NCBI GenBank assembly: GCA_963971535.1 | Contig: OZ020592.1 | Location: 54,443,150 to 54,507,149 of the forward strand | Direction of reading: 5' to 3' | Length of the DNA: 64,000 bases | From: Notolepis coatsorum | Lineage: Eukaryota; Chordata; Actinopteri; Aulopiformes; Paralepididae | In this document: piece after piece, positions 19,301 to 30,503 of the stretch | Position numbering within the stretch: the stretch's first letter is position 1 | Layout: each line of letters opens with the position of its first letter | The notes under the pieces: model-generated | Database searches by the model: none | Seen by the model: the letters and a program-made list of their open reading frames with translations, nothing else | What the model was told of the DNA's origin: nothing | Position numbers and translations under genes: made by a program

Positions 19301-22300
19301 CTCGAGCAGGGGACAAAGAGAGTCAAAGTCAACGGAGTGATGAGATACGCAACTCCACTCCTGAGGCGAGAGGGTATGCCTACCTTCCACGCCCCAAAAG
19401 AAGCGACGGAGCGGTATCTATTGAACACAGAGCGGCGCCTAGCCAGAGACCCCGTTCAAGAGACGGTGTACCGCGCTGAGATTAACAAGCTAATCACAGC
19501 AGGACACATAAAGAAAATTGACATTAAAGAGGCCGATCAGACGACCGAATCATGGTACGTGCCGCACCACAAAGTCCACCACAACGGCAAGGATCGTATT
19601 GTGTTCAACTGCAGCTACCAGATCGGATCACAAAATCTGAATAAAGAGCTCTTGCCCGGCCCAACACTCGGCCCCTCTCTACTAGGCGTGTTACTACGTT
19701 TCCGCCAAGACAAGGTGGCCATCAGCGGCGACATCAAAGGGATGTTCCTGCAGGTGAGACTAGTGGAGGAGGACAAGCCCCTGCTGCGGTTCCTATGGAG
19801 AGAGAGGATCGGGGATGAGCAACCAGCCATCTATCAATGGGAAGTCCTCCCTTTCGGAACCACATGCAGCCCATGCTGTGCTACGTTTGCACTGCAAAAA
19901 CACGTCGCAGAGGACCCAGCAGCTGATGAAGAGGTCCGACAAAGTGTAGGAAATAGTTTCTACGTGGACAACTGTCTGCAAAGCGTCTCGACGCCAGAAG
20001 AAGCCGAGGCCCTTCTACTCAAGCTCCGCGCCTCCCTGATCAAAGGTGGCTTTGATCTCAGGCAGTGGGCCAGCAGCGACCCGCAAGTATTGCGCAGCCT
20101 CTCCCCCGAGGACAAGGCAGCAAGCAGCGAGACCTGGATGGCGACCATCCCAGGAGAAGCCCAAGAAATGACATTAGGACTAGTCTGGCGCTTCAAAACA
20201 GACTCGCTCCATTATAAACACACACCCCTGACCAAGGAGCAGGGAAGGTCGACTGCACTACCGACCACCAGACGGAGTGTATACAGAACACTCGCCAGAC
20301 AATACGACCCGTTGGGATGTATTCTACCTTACACCACCAGGGCAAAGATGATTGTAAGAGCGTTATGGGACAAGGACCAGGGCTGGGACGACCCCATACC
20401 CGAACACCTTGCATCCACATGGAGAGAGTGGGAGACGGAACTCAGCTCACTCCCAGGTGTCAACATACGCCGCAGCTACTTCCCACCCACAGTGAGGCCG
20501 GAGACGTGCCAGATGGACCTGCACGTCTTCAGCGACGCCTCCGAAGTAGCCTACGGTTCGGTGGCCTACTTGCGTGCCCGAGAGGAGGGAGGAGAAATAC
20601 ATACTGCTTTCATCCTGGCTCACTCAAGAATAGCCCCACGAAAGCAACAATCTATCCCGCGTCTAGAGCTCTGCGCAGCCCTAGCAGGAGCGCAACTCGC
20701 CACGTTAATCCAACGTGAACTCACCATTCCGGTGCAAAGAACAATCTTGTGGTCAGACTCCACGACAGTACTCACATGGATCCGGTCTGATTCGTGAAGA
20801 TACAAGGTCTTCGTGGGAGTCAGAGTCACAGAGATTCAAGATTTAACAGAAGTAGCAAGCTGGAGGTATGTGGACACAAAACACAACCCAGCTGACGTCA
20901 TCACCCGGAGAATGTCCCTGGATGACCTCACCCGTCACAACCTATACAGTGACGGGCCAGAGTTCCTCAAGCTCCCGGAAGAAGAGTGGCCTACACCCAC
21001 CCCACGGGAAGCGAGTAAAGAGGAGGCCGAAAACAAGAAATCTATGTTCTGTGGATTGAACACACTCGTCTCCACAGACCCCGACATAGACGATTGCCTC
21101 ACCCTAGAGAGTGCACAGCTAAAGACATTCCTGTGGCACCACCCAGAGGTTCAGCTCACTACTGACATTACAGCAGCTGACTACGAAGAAGCAGAGCTTC
21201 TTCTACTACAACGAGCCCAGAGAGACTCGTTCCCCGATGAGCTAGACTGTCTACAGTGAGCAAAGCCCGTCCCATCAGACAGCAGACTGCTCCACCTAGC
21301 CCCCGAGAGCGACGCCCATAGTCTCATCAGAGTGGGTGGTCGTCTGCGGAGAGCTCCAGACTTACCGGATGACGTCAAGTACCCGATAGTCTTAAACAGC
21401 CGACACAAGGTCACAGAGCTGATCATAAAGAAATACGACGAGGATGTGCATCACGCCGGGGCAGAGAGAGTCTTCGCGGAGATCAGACATCGTTATTGGA
21501 TACTGCAAGGGAGAGAAGCAGTGCGGCGCTTCCAGCGAACCTGTCTAGACTGTCGTAAGTGGCGAGCGCAGCCCAGTATACCCCGGATGGCTGACCTACC
21601 TCCCTGTCGCCTCCGACTCGGCGACAAGCCTTTTCACTCCACCGGTATGGACTGTTTCGGCCCGCTGTATATAAAGAAAGGAAGAGGAACCGAGAAGCGG
21701 TGGGGTATTGTATTCAAATGCATGACCACCCGAGCGATGCATATAGAACTCCTTCCAACCATGAGCACAGACTCATTCCTTATGGCCTTCCGAAGATTCA
21801 CATCGCGGAAAGGCAAACCATCTATATTATTGTCTGATCACGGGACAAACTTCAAAGGCGGAGAAAGAGAGCTGAGAGAGAGCTTCCAAGCTATGGGCCC
21901 AGAACTTAAGACCCACCTCGCTCCATCCCAGATTGACTTCCAGTTTAATCCCCCGAACGCACCTCACTTCGGTGGAACTTGGGAACGAGAAGTACCTTCA
22001 ATAAAGACAGCCCTGTACGCCGTGCTTGGGACCCAGACCGTGGCGGAAGAAGTCCTAATGACAGTCCTCACGGAGATCGAGGGAGTATTGAACTCAAAGC
22101 CCCTCGGTTACGTCTCAAGTGATGTAGCAGATGTCGACCCAGTCACCCCCAACACACTCTTGATGGGGCGGCTGGACCCCGCGCTACCACAGACAATGTA
22201 CAGGCCTGAAGAAGCGAACGGCCGAAGAATGTGGAGGTACAGTCAAGTATTGGCTGACAAGTTTTGGAACAGCTTCCTACTCCACTATCTACCGTCTCTA

Positions 22301-22555
22301 CAGACCCGCCAGAAATGGGTGAAAGAGAGAGACAATTTGACAGAAGGGACAGTCGTCATGATTATCGACCAGTCACTACCCCGAGCTATGTGGCCGGCTG
22401 GCCGCGTAAGCAAAGTGATCACCGGTGCCGACGGAAAGGTCCGAGCAGCCGAAGTGCTCGTCCAAGGACGGATCTACACCCGACCCGTGGCGAGGCTAAT
22501 AGAACTGCCAAGGCTCCCCGATACTATCGATGACCATGACCCCATGACTTTGTGA
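16352..22555 (+). pseudogene. BEL-1 Gag-Pol polyprotein with two TGA stops
   Basis: The frame is open without ATG from 16328; the first in-frame ATG pair is at 16352. It runs to TGA 20795-20797, continues in the same frame to TGA 21257-21259 and on to the final stop at 22553-22555. Numbered from 16328: residues about 175-270 form a charged Glu/Arg/Ala coiled coil; 447-625 a DUF1759-like Gag domain; zinc motifs start at 678 (CPYCEKEHWLSQC), 711 (CYQCARSHMAADC) and 729; protease site VLDDGSEKTLL near 792; RT with NSFYVDNCLQ at about 1210; RNase H aspartate in HVFSDASEVAYG near 1403; first stop right after LTWIRSDS. Later come the integrase zinc region (HHAGAERVFAEIRHRYW, CLDC), core residues D (21650), D (21836), E (21983) and a DUF5641-like C-terminus. 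BEL-2 has TGC and GGA at the two stop positions. Confidence 0.9.
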
Positions 22556-22649
22556 ACTGCCCGACCCCTCACAACAGACATTGAGTAGTGGACAGTGCGG
22601 TTAATCTGTCTCTGCTTAGCTAATTAGGTGGGACTAATTAGGAGGCGGC

Positions 22650-23983
22650 TGTTACAAAGGATCAGATTAAACCGAATATATATATTTATTTATTGATATA
22701 TATTGCATAGTATTTGTATATCGTTTGATATCCCTTGTATATTCCTTGTACATATACACGGAATATCCCTTTAGCCTAGTACAGACCATAATATTTCATT
22801 CTCCTATTGGACAGCGGTCCACAGGCGCCAGGGCCGTGCCTCCAGAGTCAGGTTCAAAGCCACCGTCAAGACATGTCTGTACATGCCCGGCCTTGCCCAG
22901 GAATACGAGACAGAAATGAGGTTGGCACTAGATTGTTCGCCGTGCATATAAATATGGCGCAGGTGAATACAGAAGTAGAGTTACCCAATAAGTTGAAGCC
23001 TCACCCACGATACAACGTGCGGTGAAGTATGGCCTGTTTGGCCCCAAATAGAGCATTGAGACCGCGTGCGAATTAATAACTGAATTGTCAGAGTTTGGCG
23101 CTATACCGTCGAGTGCGACATATTTCTATTAAGTCAGTAATAGTCTATTTGTGTATAGTGTATCGTGCGGCTAAAGTTCTACAGTGACCAGCATCACCAA
23201 CGCTTCCTCGTACCAGCTAGAGTGCTTATCCAGGCTGGGCTGCTTTCATGGCGCTTTCACCCGAGGAGACCTAGACGAGAACCGTGTGGACATGTACACT
23301 GGATTAATCTACCCGACTACTACATAGCCCTTTGCGGCTGGATTATATTTGTTTTGGTCCTGTGATTTATGGAGCGGAGAATCGCCGACGCCTACATGTG
23401 TGGGATTTACCCTGTGAGGAGCCACGTCGAGTCTGCGCCTCAGAGAGCCTGAGGCCGGCTAGCTTTCTTCACTGTGGAGCTACAGTCTACGGAGAACAGC
23501 TGTATTCGTCTGTGGATCAAGAGACTATTGCACCGTCTCCTGTCCTTGGAGTCTCCTTAGTCATCGTTGACCAGACTCTCTACTACCGACAGATCCTCTA
23601 CCCCTGCTGGCTTACAACCGGGGGGACCCTTCCAGTATCTCCCGCTATATATTACTAGTGTACCATAGATATAATTCCCTAAGATTCAGGTTGTATAATT
23701 ACCTCCTGCGTAACCAGAGAATGGACATTCATTATTGATTTGCCTACGCACATTCCTTTGCCTTATAAGCGCATCCAAAGTAAAATAGAGAAGTATATTA
23801 TGTACCTTTTGCTGCAATAAATACTTAATTACCACTTTGTGTGGAACCGATTCATTGTGGGAAGTGTTCATCATATTTATATATCATGTACTGTATGGCC
23901 AGTAATTAAAGTACATAAAGCGGTAGTGGTTTAATGATACCATACTTATCAATACAGTCAGGGAATTGTACCCCTCAGTTACA
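22650..23983 (+). repeat. BEL-1 3' LTR, 1334 bp
   Basis: Preceded by AGGAGGCGGC, a short purine-rich tract that would prime plus-strand synthesis. Edges and content match the 5' LTR apart from four substitutions (about 99.7% identity). Confidence 0.95.
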
Positions 23984-24825
23984 GTTATCATACCTTCAAA
24001 ATGTCATACCGGCACATGCCTAGGTGAAACACAATTAACCCCAGATACAGTAGCCTATCAAGGACATAATTACTGGTAAACAGGAAAGTAACACTGTTAA
24101 TTCCTGCCATAGGCCGGGAAAAGAAATGCACCAGGGCTTTAAATTTGACTTTAAATTTGGTCTCTGGCCTTGGTGTGGAACTCTCGGATGCCGGTTATTT
24201 GAAATCTAAGAGGGGGAGAGAGAGAGAGAGAAAAAAAACATTAGCTAATGCTCCAACCATTTCCTTCAACCTTACTTGGATGTATATTTTCTTCCTCGTT
24301 TTTTTTCCCCTTTTTGCTTATTTCCCCTTTCCCTTAGTTTATTGTTCTCATTACTGGATCTGGAATTTGTTACATCACGTACCACGCCGGCCGTGAGTAA
24401 ATAATTTGGTCATCCCGGATTCTAAGTGTCTCTCAGTGGTGCATCTTGAGCCAATTTAATACGGCTGCAGAATTAATTTCCTGTGGGAGATAATCCCCCC
24501 TGATGTTAGTTCGTAACATGTCGTAAAAGAAAACAACTCTTTCTTTTCAGGTGACTTTATTATCTACACGAGATTAGATGACGCGTTGTAAATAGGCCTG
24601 TACTGTTATTACCACAAACCTACTGTAGTGTAACATATACTGCTTGGATGGGCGAAAAAACTGTCTAGAAATGGGATAATAAAGGGTAATATATAATACT
24701 GTAATATTATATAGTGGGTGTGAATTGAACTGCCGGAAAAATCACCAAGGAAACTGCTGGGTTCAGTCTCATAAACTTTAGTGATGTCCCAAAGTGACCA
24801 CAGCTTTCCCCGCTCTGACTACCAT
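23984..24825. other. Spacer, no gene seen
   Basis: Begins with the right half of the DNA-transposon end split by BEL-1 (to about 24025), then AT-rich spacer with GA and A runs (24210-24238). I see no coding region or named repeat in the rest. Confidence 0.4.
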
Positions 24826-25121
<296 letters not shown>

Positions 25122-27255
25122 TGTAGAAGGGTGGATTATCCCTTCTTATGGGAGTAGTGATACACAGCCACCTGGTAGCAGGATACAATAGAGTTGGATC
25201 TATCTGTACCCCCGTCTTTGGCCCGGAACGTTGTTCTGGAGGGCGTGCAGCAGGAGTGGATGGGGCCCAGGATTTACTAACCTGGGGGGTGGTACTCTGG
25301 TCTTCTTCGCCTTCCAAGGCGGTCAGCAGTAGCTCCCCACACACTCTCACTTCCCCCAGTACCTCCGTCAGCCCTCTCACACCCGGTGACCAGTGGTGCA
25401 GTCGTAATATGGGCCAAGGCTCCCGCGCACGCGCATACATGTTCCCTCGGTTGCTCACAGAACAGATGATACAACTTGTCTCATCCTTCCAGTCGGGAGA
25501 TCAAGCCACCCCCCACCTACAGGGCTTGTATTTGGTTGTCGGTATCCTATTATTATGCAAAGTCTAGGTGATAAGTGCCGGCGGCCGGGGTATACGGCAC
25601 GATGAGTAATTTTTGTATACCCCGGCCGGCACTTATCACCTAGAGTTTGCATAATAATAGGATGCGCGCACTTCTGCCTCAGTAACATAGCCTAAACGCT
25701 GTTTGACCGCGTATGCCCACCACTGCACCACTGCCGGTGACTGTCAGTTCAATAGTTATATTGGGCTTCCCTTTAAGCAGTACCCTTCCTTGACCACCTG
25801 TATAGACCCTCAATGAATATTCTGCGAATGGGGTGGAAGGGTTAAATAATTATACCAGTCACAAGTATTTACCCGGTCAACAAGGTTAGCATATGATCAG
25901 AAATAGACACACACACCGTGCTCCCATTTACATCTACTTTATATAAGCCTGGTCAATTATCAGTTACAAGTTGTACTTTATGTGGTTCATATGGCATGTA
26001 TTCATAAACGGCACCGGGTGCTCTCACTTGTATTGTAGGGGAACACTATTCCCAACATAGGCACCTCGTGCTCAATACATTAATAATAAACCCTGCTTGG
26101 ATTAGGGAAGACTCAGGCACAAGGTAAGTAGTTCAATGGGAATTCAAGAACGTCACAGTAATGCACAAATACAAAAGAAATCATTTAAATGTGGGCCCAC
26201 GTTACCAAATAAAACCTACTCTAAAGCCGGCTTATAATGTTTGTGGTACCCCTAGACACTGGTCGTTAATGTTCGCTCGAATGGATACTGTGGTGGGCAC
26301 AAGAGGTACCGTTGTACTTAGCCAAGATGGCGGACCCACTCTCATCACCTCTCGTCCGGGTGACAAGATGGCGTCGGGCGATCCCGCGAGCACAGCCAGC
26401 GGGCTGGGGTAGACAGCATGGGCAGTGGTGAAACTGGAGGAGCGTGCTGTGTTGTGGCGACCTCTGCTGGTGGGGAGAGGTGTCCTCTGCGGCATCGATG
26501 AGACGTCCACTGCGGGCTGCTGTCTGGGCTGGCGCACTCTAAACTGTTTGGCTACCTTAAACACAGCTAAACTGTGGGTCTTAGTGAACCCTCCTGCTAT
26601 CGTCGGTACTACTAATGCAACGTAGCTGTATGCACCACCGGTCTTCAGCACCGTGCGCCCGGTAGTATACTTGAGTCAATATAGCCGTCAGCAGCATGCT
26701 AATACACCACACACACTGCTACTATAACATGGACGTTGGTCCTTCTTTCCGTATCGCTTACTCACACACTTCACTATCGCTTGTACTTCTAGGATAACAC
26801 GTTATCTAGCAAGTACTCTCTATCACCCGTCGCTCTCCAACGGGGCTCTTCAACATCACTCTTCCAACGGGGCTCTTCCTGAGCACATGCCCGTTGCGAC
26901 CGTTCATGTCCGAGTTCACTGTCAAAGAGGACTTCCTGCTGCTCCGCCCTCCAGGTAATCATCTCTTGCTCGTTGCTTCTCTCTCCTCCGCTCCACCTGC
27001 CACCACTGCCACCACTGCCCCCTGCTGGCAACCGCAACTGATCCCACTATAGGACCACTCCAGAAAGGGAGAAAGATGCTTCAATGTTATGTTAGTGATC
27101 CATATCGAAGCCGGAGAAAGAGTAGCACCTCGCATCATTAGTAGTCCGGGCAGGATATCAAAATGAACACTGTTTATCACACTTTATACACACACAGGGG
27201 AAGTAACAGTTAGTCAGCACTTCTGAATACTTAGCAGAATATTCAGGATGCTACA
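25122..27255 (-). repeat. Element E 3' LTR (minus orientation), 2134 bp including a hAT insertion
   Basis: Edges are TGTAGAAGGG and GGATGCTACA. It is longer than its partner mainly because a 343-bp hAT MITE plus 8-bp duplication lies at 25391-25741. Otherwise the LTRs are alike with scattered substitutions and small indels (for example near 25228, 25303, 26400), so this insertion is older than the BEL elements. Two AAGATGGCG motifs (26324-26332, 26365-26373) match the YY1 core. Confidence 0.85.
25391..25733. mobile_element. hAT MITE, 343 bp, inside the element E LTR
   Basis: The terminal inverted repeat is CAGTGGTGCAGT at both ends. Target duplication CCGGTGAC (25383-25390 and 25734-25741) is 8 bp, diagnostic of hAT. 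The partner LTR has the empty site with one CCGGTGAC (about 30828). It has no transposase. Inside is a long hairpin (arms about 25544-25594 and 25616-25663). Confidence 0.9.
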
Positions 27256-27330
27256 TTTCCCCCCATTTTAAACTTGCCAAGTCCTATGCAAGTTACTTCA
27301 ATGAAACCAGTTTAATCACATGAAAACGGT
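27256..27330 (-). promoter_or_regulatory. Element E polypurine tract and 3' leader
   Basis: Next to the LTR, on the minus strand, stands GGGGGGAAA immediately followed by TGTAGCATCC. This is the expected plus-strand primer tract and confirms the minus orientation of the element. Confidence 0.75.
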
Positions 27331-27334
27331 CCTT

Positions 27335-27890
27335 AGACCAACAGTTTCACACATTGTTTCATTAATTGTACACATTGTTCCACAAACACACTCTTCAGCA
27401 CATAGTCCTGGTGATACCGAGCGGGTAGCCGACCTCTGGTGCTCCTCTGGGGCCGGGTTCGCTCAACCCCCCTCGCGTCTGACTCCGTGTCAGATTTGTC
27501 CGTCCCTGCTGGCTTCGCCCTCCGAGGCCTCTGAGGGGCCGCCAGCGGCGCCCTCCTCGCCCCTGTCTCCGCCGTCTTCGCCGTCCTCGTCGTCCTCTCC
27601 TGAGGGGACCAACTCTACCTCTCCTCCCTCGTTCGGCGCTGCTTCAGCGACGACCCGCGGGGCCCTGGGTGGGTTACACGCCTTAGGGTGCGGTTCTCGA
27701 GGGTAAACGAAGGCACCCCCCACGTCTGATTCGGATGAGCTCCGCGATCTCATCGGGATCCTTCGGGGAGCCCTCATCCGCTCTTCCGGGTTGGAGGCCG
27801 GGAAGGAGCAGATCTGGCTCCGATCTCTATGCACAGTCTTTTCGGGGCCCCCACTTTCGGGACGAACCATGAACACTGACGTCCCCTTGA
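27335..27890 (-). pseudogene. Element E integrase C-terminal tail, out of frame
   Basis: In a frame different from the protease/YBX1 frame, codons 27876-27490 contain [16 protein letters not shown], which resembles the end of the integrase C-terminal domain of vertebrate Ty3/Gypsy or retrovirus-like elements. A long acidic tail follows (SGEDDEDGEDGGDRGEEG). In a third frame the end reads RPQRSTRGRLPARYHQDYVL, the kind of basic tail that closes such polyproteins. So the 3' end of pol survives, but at least two frame changes separate it from upstream coding sequence. It marks the right-hand limit of the region replaced by the YBX1-like segment. Confidence 0.55.
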
Positions 27891-29399
27891 CGTTTCAATC
27901 GCGGCTCTCTGGGCCCTTGGTTTGCCGCCCTGGTCTGGACCTCTCTGGTAGTCCTCAGGGTATGCTCCATCGCGGGGTGGGCCCCTCCTGCGGGGATAGT
28001 ACCTGTAGCGGTTCCGGTCAGCGGCGTTCTTGCTCCCCGGGATGGGAACGCCTGCTGGGCCGGTGACGTTGGCCGCCTCCGCTCCCTTCTCCCCTTCAAC
28101 CACATCAAACTCCACAGTTTCTCCATACCCCACGCTGCGAAGGTATCTCCTTGGGTCGTCCTTCCTGATGGCCGTCTGGTGTACAAACACGTCCTCCTTC
28201 GTGTCATTCATGTGTATGAAACCATATCTGTTTCTGACGTTGAACCATCTGACCGTCCCCAAGATTTTGGTTGCGATGACCTTCTTGTCCGCCGAGAACA
28301 CTTCGGCGGCCGGGCTGGACGGGCTCCCCGCGTCCTCAGCGGTCTGCCGTGGTTGATGCGTTTCGGCGGCCTTGCTGCCGCCTCCGAGCTCTCTGCTTTC
28401 CTCTCTCCGCTCCCGTTGCCGATCTAACGGAGTCTTAGAGGGCTGGATCCCACGGGTCACCGCCCGCCACACTGGTTCCAGCTCGGGCCCGTCCGCCTGA
28501 AGCCGCCGCAACTCCGCCCAGTCGTACCCGCGGTTCCTCTTCTGGGTCACCATTCGTCCTGTGACGACTGCCGAGTACGGGATGGGGGCCGTGACTGTTA
28601 AGAAGCTCTTCTCGGTGTCCTCCACCTCCGGTTCTGGTCTCCTCGACGTGCACGACAAGGCGTCGGCCTTCCAGCTGAACCGGCCGGGTTTGTAATGGAC
28701 CACAACAACGTGGCTAAGGGCGACATCCTCGGAGTCGGGGCGATGACTACGGGCTGGTCGCATCCCCTTGATCCCGTTGAAAAGACCGTCCACTCCGCAG
28801 AGCACATTCATCCCCAGAAGTCCCTGGACGGGGTCTCTCGCGAGTCCTCGGAGGGGGTCGTCCTTCACGATGAATATACACTTCTCTGCGAACGTCATCT
28901 CCAAGCACTTCACCTCCGCGTACAGGCACCCCACCACGGGGATCTCCAAACTGTTGGCGGCCGTGAGGGTGATCCAGTTGGCGGAGGTCAGCTGCTGCTT
29001 TGGGAAGTTTTGCTTGAAGTGGCTTTCTGACACAGTCGTCACCTCGGCTCCGGTGTCGACCAGGCAGCGGGTGTCCACAACATCTATTTGTACATCTAGG
29101 ATGAAGCATTCCCTGTGTACCTTCTGCTCCTCTGGGCTCTTGGCGACTGGGTCGACGGCGCTCATCGCGACGGCGTCGATCGCCCTTCGCGGTCCAGGTC
29201 GGAACCCCGACGGGCCCGGCGCTTCGGGAGCAGGGGAAGGGGCGAGGCGTGGCCCACCGGCGGGGCAGGGGCAATCTCTGGCGATATGGCCCGGCTGTTG
29301 GCAGGTGTAGCATATCAACCTCCCGTCCTCATTTCGCCTGGGCATTCCACGCGGGGCCGCGGGCACATCTCTCCTAGGTCGCCGTCCGGCGGCGCCTCT
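27774..29399 (-). CDS. Element E protease fused to a captured YBX1-like cold-shock domain
   Basis: An open frame follows the gag UAG (29402-29400) in the same phase and ends at 27774. Counting from 29366: zinc knuckle C19-C22-H27-C32 ([14 protein letters not shown]); aspartic protease with VDTGAEVT (DTG at 104-106) to about 200; residues 217-243 resemble the end of RNase H ([14 protein letters not shown]); a linker runs to about 330. Residues about 332-480 (roughly 28375-27925) then match the host Y-box protein YBX1: N-terminal Ala/Pro-rich part, the cold-shock domain ([51 protein letters not shown]) and the start of the basic tail (YYPRRRGPP). The segment lacks the introns that split the domain in vertebrate ybx1, so it came through mRNA. 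RNP2 (VFVHQTAI) is kept; RNP1 has Arg (R380) where YBX proteins have Gly. Function as RNA-binding packaging or chaperone factor is speculation. Confidence 0.85.
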   Translation of the reverse strand, partial: RGAAGRRPRRDVPAAPRGMPRRNEDGRLICYTCQQPGHIARDCPCPAGGPRLAPSPAPEAPGPSGFRPGPRRAIDAVAMSAVDPVAKSPEEQKVHRECFILDVQIDVVDTRCLVDTGAEVTTVSESHFKQNFPKQQLTSANWITLTAANSLEIPVVGCLYAEVKCLEMTFAEKCIFIVKDDPLRGLARDPVQGLLGMNVLCGVDGLFNGIKGMRPARSHRPDSEDVALSHVVVVHYKPGRFSWKADALSCTSRRPEPEVEDTEKSFLTVTAPIPYSAVVTGRMVTQKRNRGYDWAELRRLQADGPELEPVWRAVTRGIQPSKTPLDRQRERREESRELGGGSKAAETHQPRQTAEDAGSPSSPAAEVFSADKKVIATKILGTVRWFNVRNRYGFIHMNDTKEDVFVHQTAIRKDDPRRYLRSVGYGETVEFDVVEGEKGAEAANVTGPAGVPIPGSKNAADRNRYRYYPRRRGPPRDGAYPEDYQRGPDQGGKPRAQRAAIETSRGRQCSWFVPKVGAPKRLCIEIGARSAPSRPPTRKSG

Positions 29400-30503
29400 C
29401 TAGGGCGCATCTCGCTCCTGTTGCAATGCCTGGAAGAGCTGTTCCTGGCGCGCGCCTAACCGCTCTTGGCCTGCGAACAGCTGTCGGATCAACTCTTGGA
29501 GTGTGTCGGCGAGAGGAGGGGTTTTGCGTCCCTCTGCAGCGGCGGCGTGGATCATCCCCCGGGCGGGACCCTTCGTGGGGGGCAGGACCATCTCTTCCTC
29601 GGACCAGTTTATCGCCTCCATCATCAGGTCGATAAACGTCCGTCCCCCGTCCTCTCTCACGTGCCTCCTCATCTCCTGTCTCAGCATCTCGTCCCTCAGG
29701 CCGAGCACAAACTGCTCCCGCAGCCGGGCTGCAGGATCGGGGACCTGTCCGGGGTCTCTGCCCTGAATGCGCCGCATCCGCTCCTGTAGGTCGTACGCGA
29801 ACTCCCGCACGGTCTCACCGTCTGATTGCCGGCGGTCGAGGAACTCTCCCAGGCGGACACTGACTGGGGTCTTGTCTCCGTACGTCTCCTGCAGCAAGCG
29901 AAACAGGGCGTCTGGCTCTGGGGCGGTTCCTTCCAGGACGAAGCGCACCATCCGCCTAGCCTCGCCCTTTAAGTGCTGCTGTACGAACTCCGCCTGTTTG
30001 TCGCCGGGCACTCTGCTGATCCGGAAATGGGCCTTCATTTCCCGGATCCAGTCCTCCACCGGCGACTCCCCTCTCTCTCTTCCCCCTCCAAACTCGCTGC
30101 ATTTTCGGTCCCGCTGGACATACACGGTCGGCGAGGGGGGCGGGCGGGATTCACGGCCCTCCCTGTCGAGGGTGGCTTGGGTCCTTTCCAGGGCCAGCGC
30201 CTGTCGGTCCAGGAGGCCTGCTTGCCGGTGGGCTTTGTCCGCCAGGGCCTTCACCTGTGCGGTCAATTCCTCCATGGTCTCAGCCCCCTCCTTCTTCACT
30301 TCGGTGGCGGCGTCTTGGCCGTCTCGTTGCTCCCGTAGAGCCGCCTGCGAGTACCGCTTCTCTTGGAGTGCCTGCTCGGTCAACTCCTTCACTGTGTCGG
30401 CCCCCTGCTTTATGAGTGCCGCCTGCGTCCGATACTTCTCCTGCAGCTCCTCGAACTTCACCGCCATCTCCTGTGCGGCGTGGGTCCCTTCTTCAGACGT
30501 CAT
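29400..30503 (-). CDS. Element E Gag
   Basis: Structural Gag protein, 367 codons from the ATG at 30503 (the frame is open upstream to 30566, but that part overlaps the primer site and starts without ATG). The N-terminal 110 residues are a charged coiled coil (KFEELQEKYRTQAALIKQG and following). The capsid-like region carries PVEDWIREMKAHFR, FVQQHLKGEARRMVRFVL, LFRLLQETYGDKTPVSVRLG and FAYDLQERMRRIQG, resembling the Gag of Ty3/Gypsy elements related to the PNMA/ZCCHC gene families. It lacks a zinc knuckle, which lies after the stop. The stop is UAG (29402-29400) followed by AGAGGC, and the downstream frame is in the same phase, which fits read-through expression of Gag-Pro as in gammaretroviruses. 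Confidence 0.8.
   Translation of the reverse strand: MTSEEGTHAAQEMAVKFEELQEKYRTQAALIKQGADTVKELTEQALQEKRYSQAALREQRDGQDAATEVKKEGAETMEELTAQVKALADKAHRQAGLLDRQALALERTQATLDREGRESRPPPSPTVYVQRDRKCSEFGGGRERGESPVEDWIREMKAHFRISRVPGDKQAEFVQQHLKGEARRMVRFVLEGTAPEPDALFRLLQETYGDKTPVSVRLGEFLDRRQSDGETVREFAYDLQERMRRIQGRDPGQVPDPAARLREQFVLGLRDEMLRQEMRRHVREDGGRTFIDLMMEAINWSEEEMVLPPTKGPARGMIHAAAAEGRKTPPLADTLQELIRQLFAGQERLGARQEQLFQALQQERDAP

Larger units (their letters stand above)
14950..23983 (+). mobile_element. BEL/Pao LTR retrotransposon 1 (BEL-1), 9.03 kb, nearly intact
   Basis: Complete element: 5' LTR 14950-16283, tRNA-Tyr primer site 16286-16302, one gag-pol frame 16352-22555, 3' LTR 22650-23983. It is flanked by a perfect 5-bp target duplication GTTAT (14945-14949 and 23984-23988). 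Coding order Gag, protease, RT, RNase H, integrase is the Pao/BEL order. The two LTRs differ at only four of 1334 positions and align without gaps at an exact offset of 7700. Two TGA stops interrupt the frame. Confidence 0.95.

Noticed and set aside
20813..21259. A separate gene between the two TGA codons of BEL-1
   Set aside because: It is in the same frame as the upstream and downstream parts and aligns to continuous coding in BEL-2.
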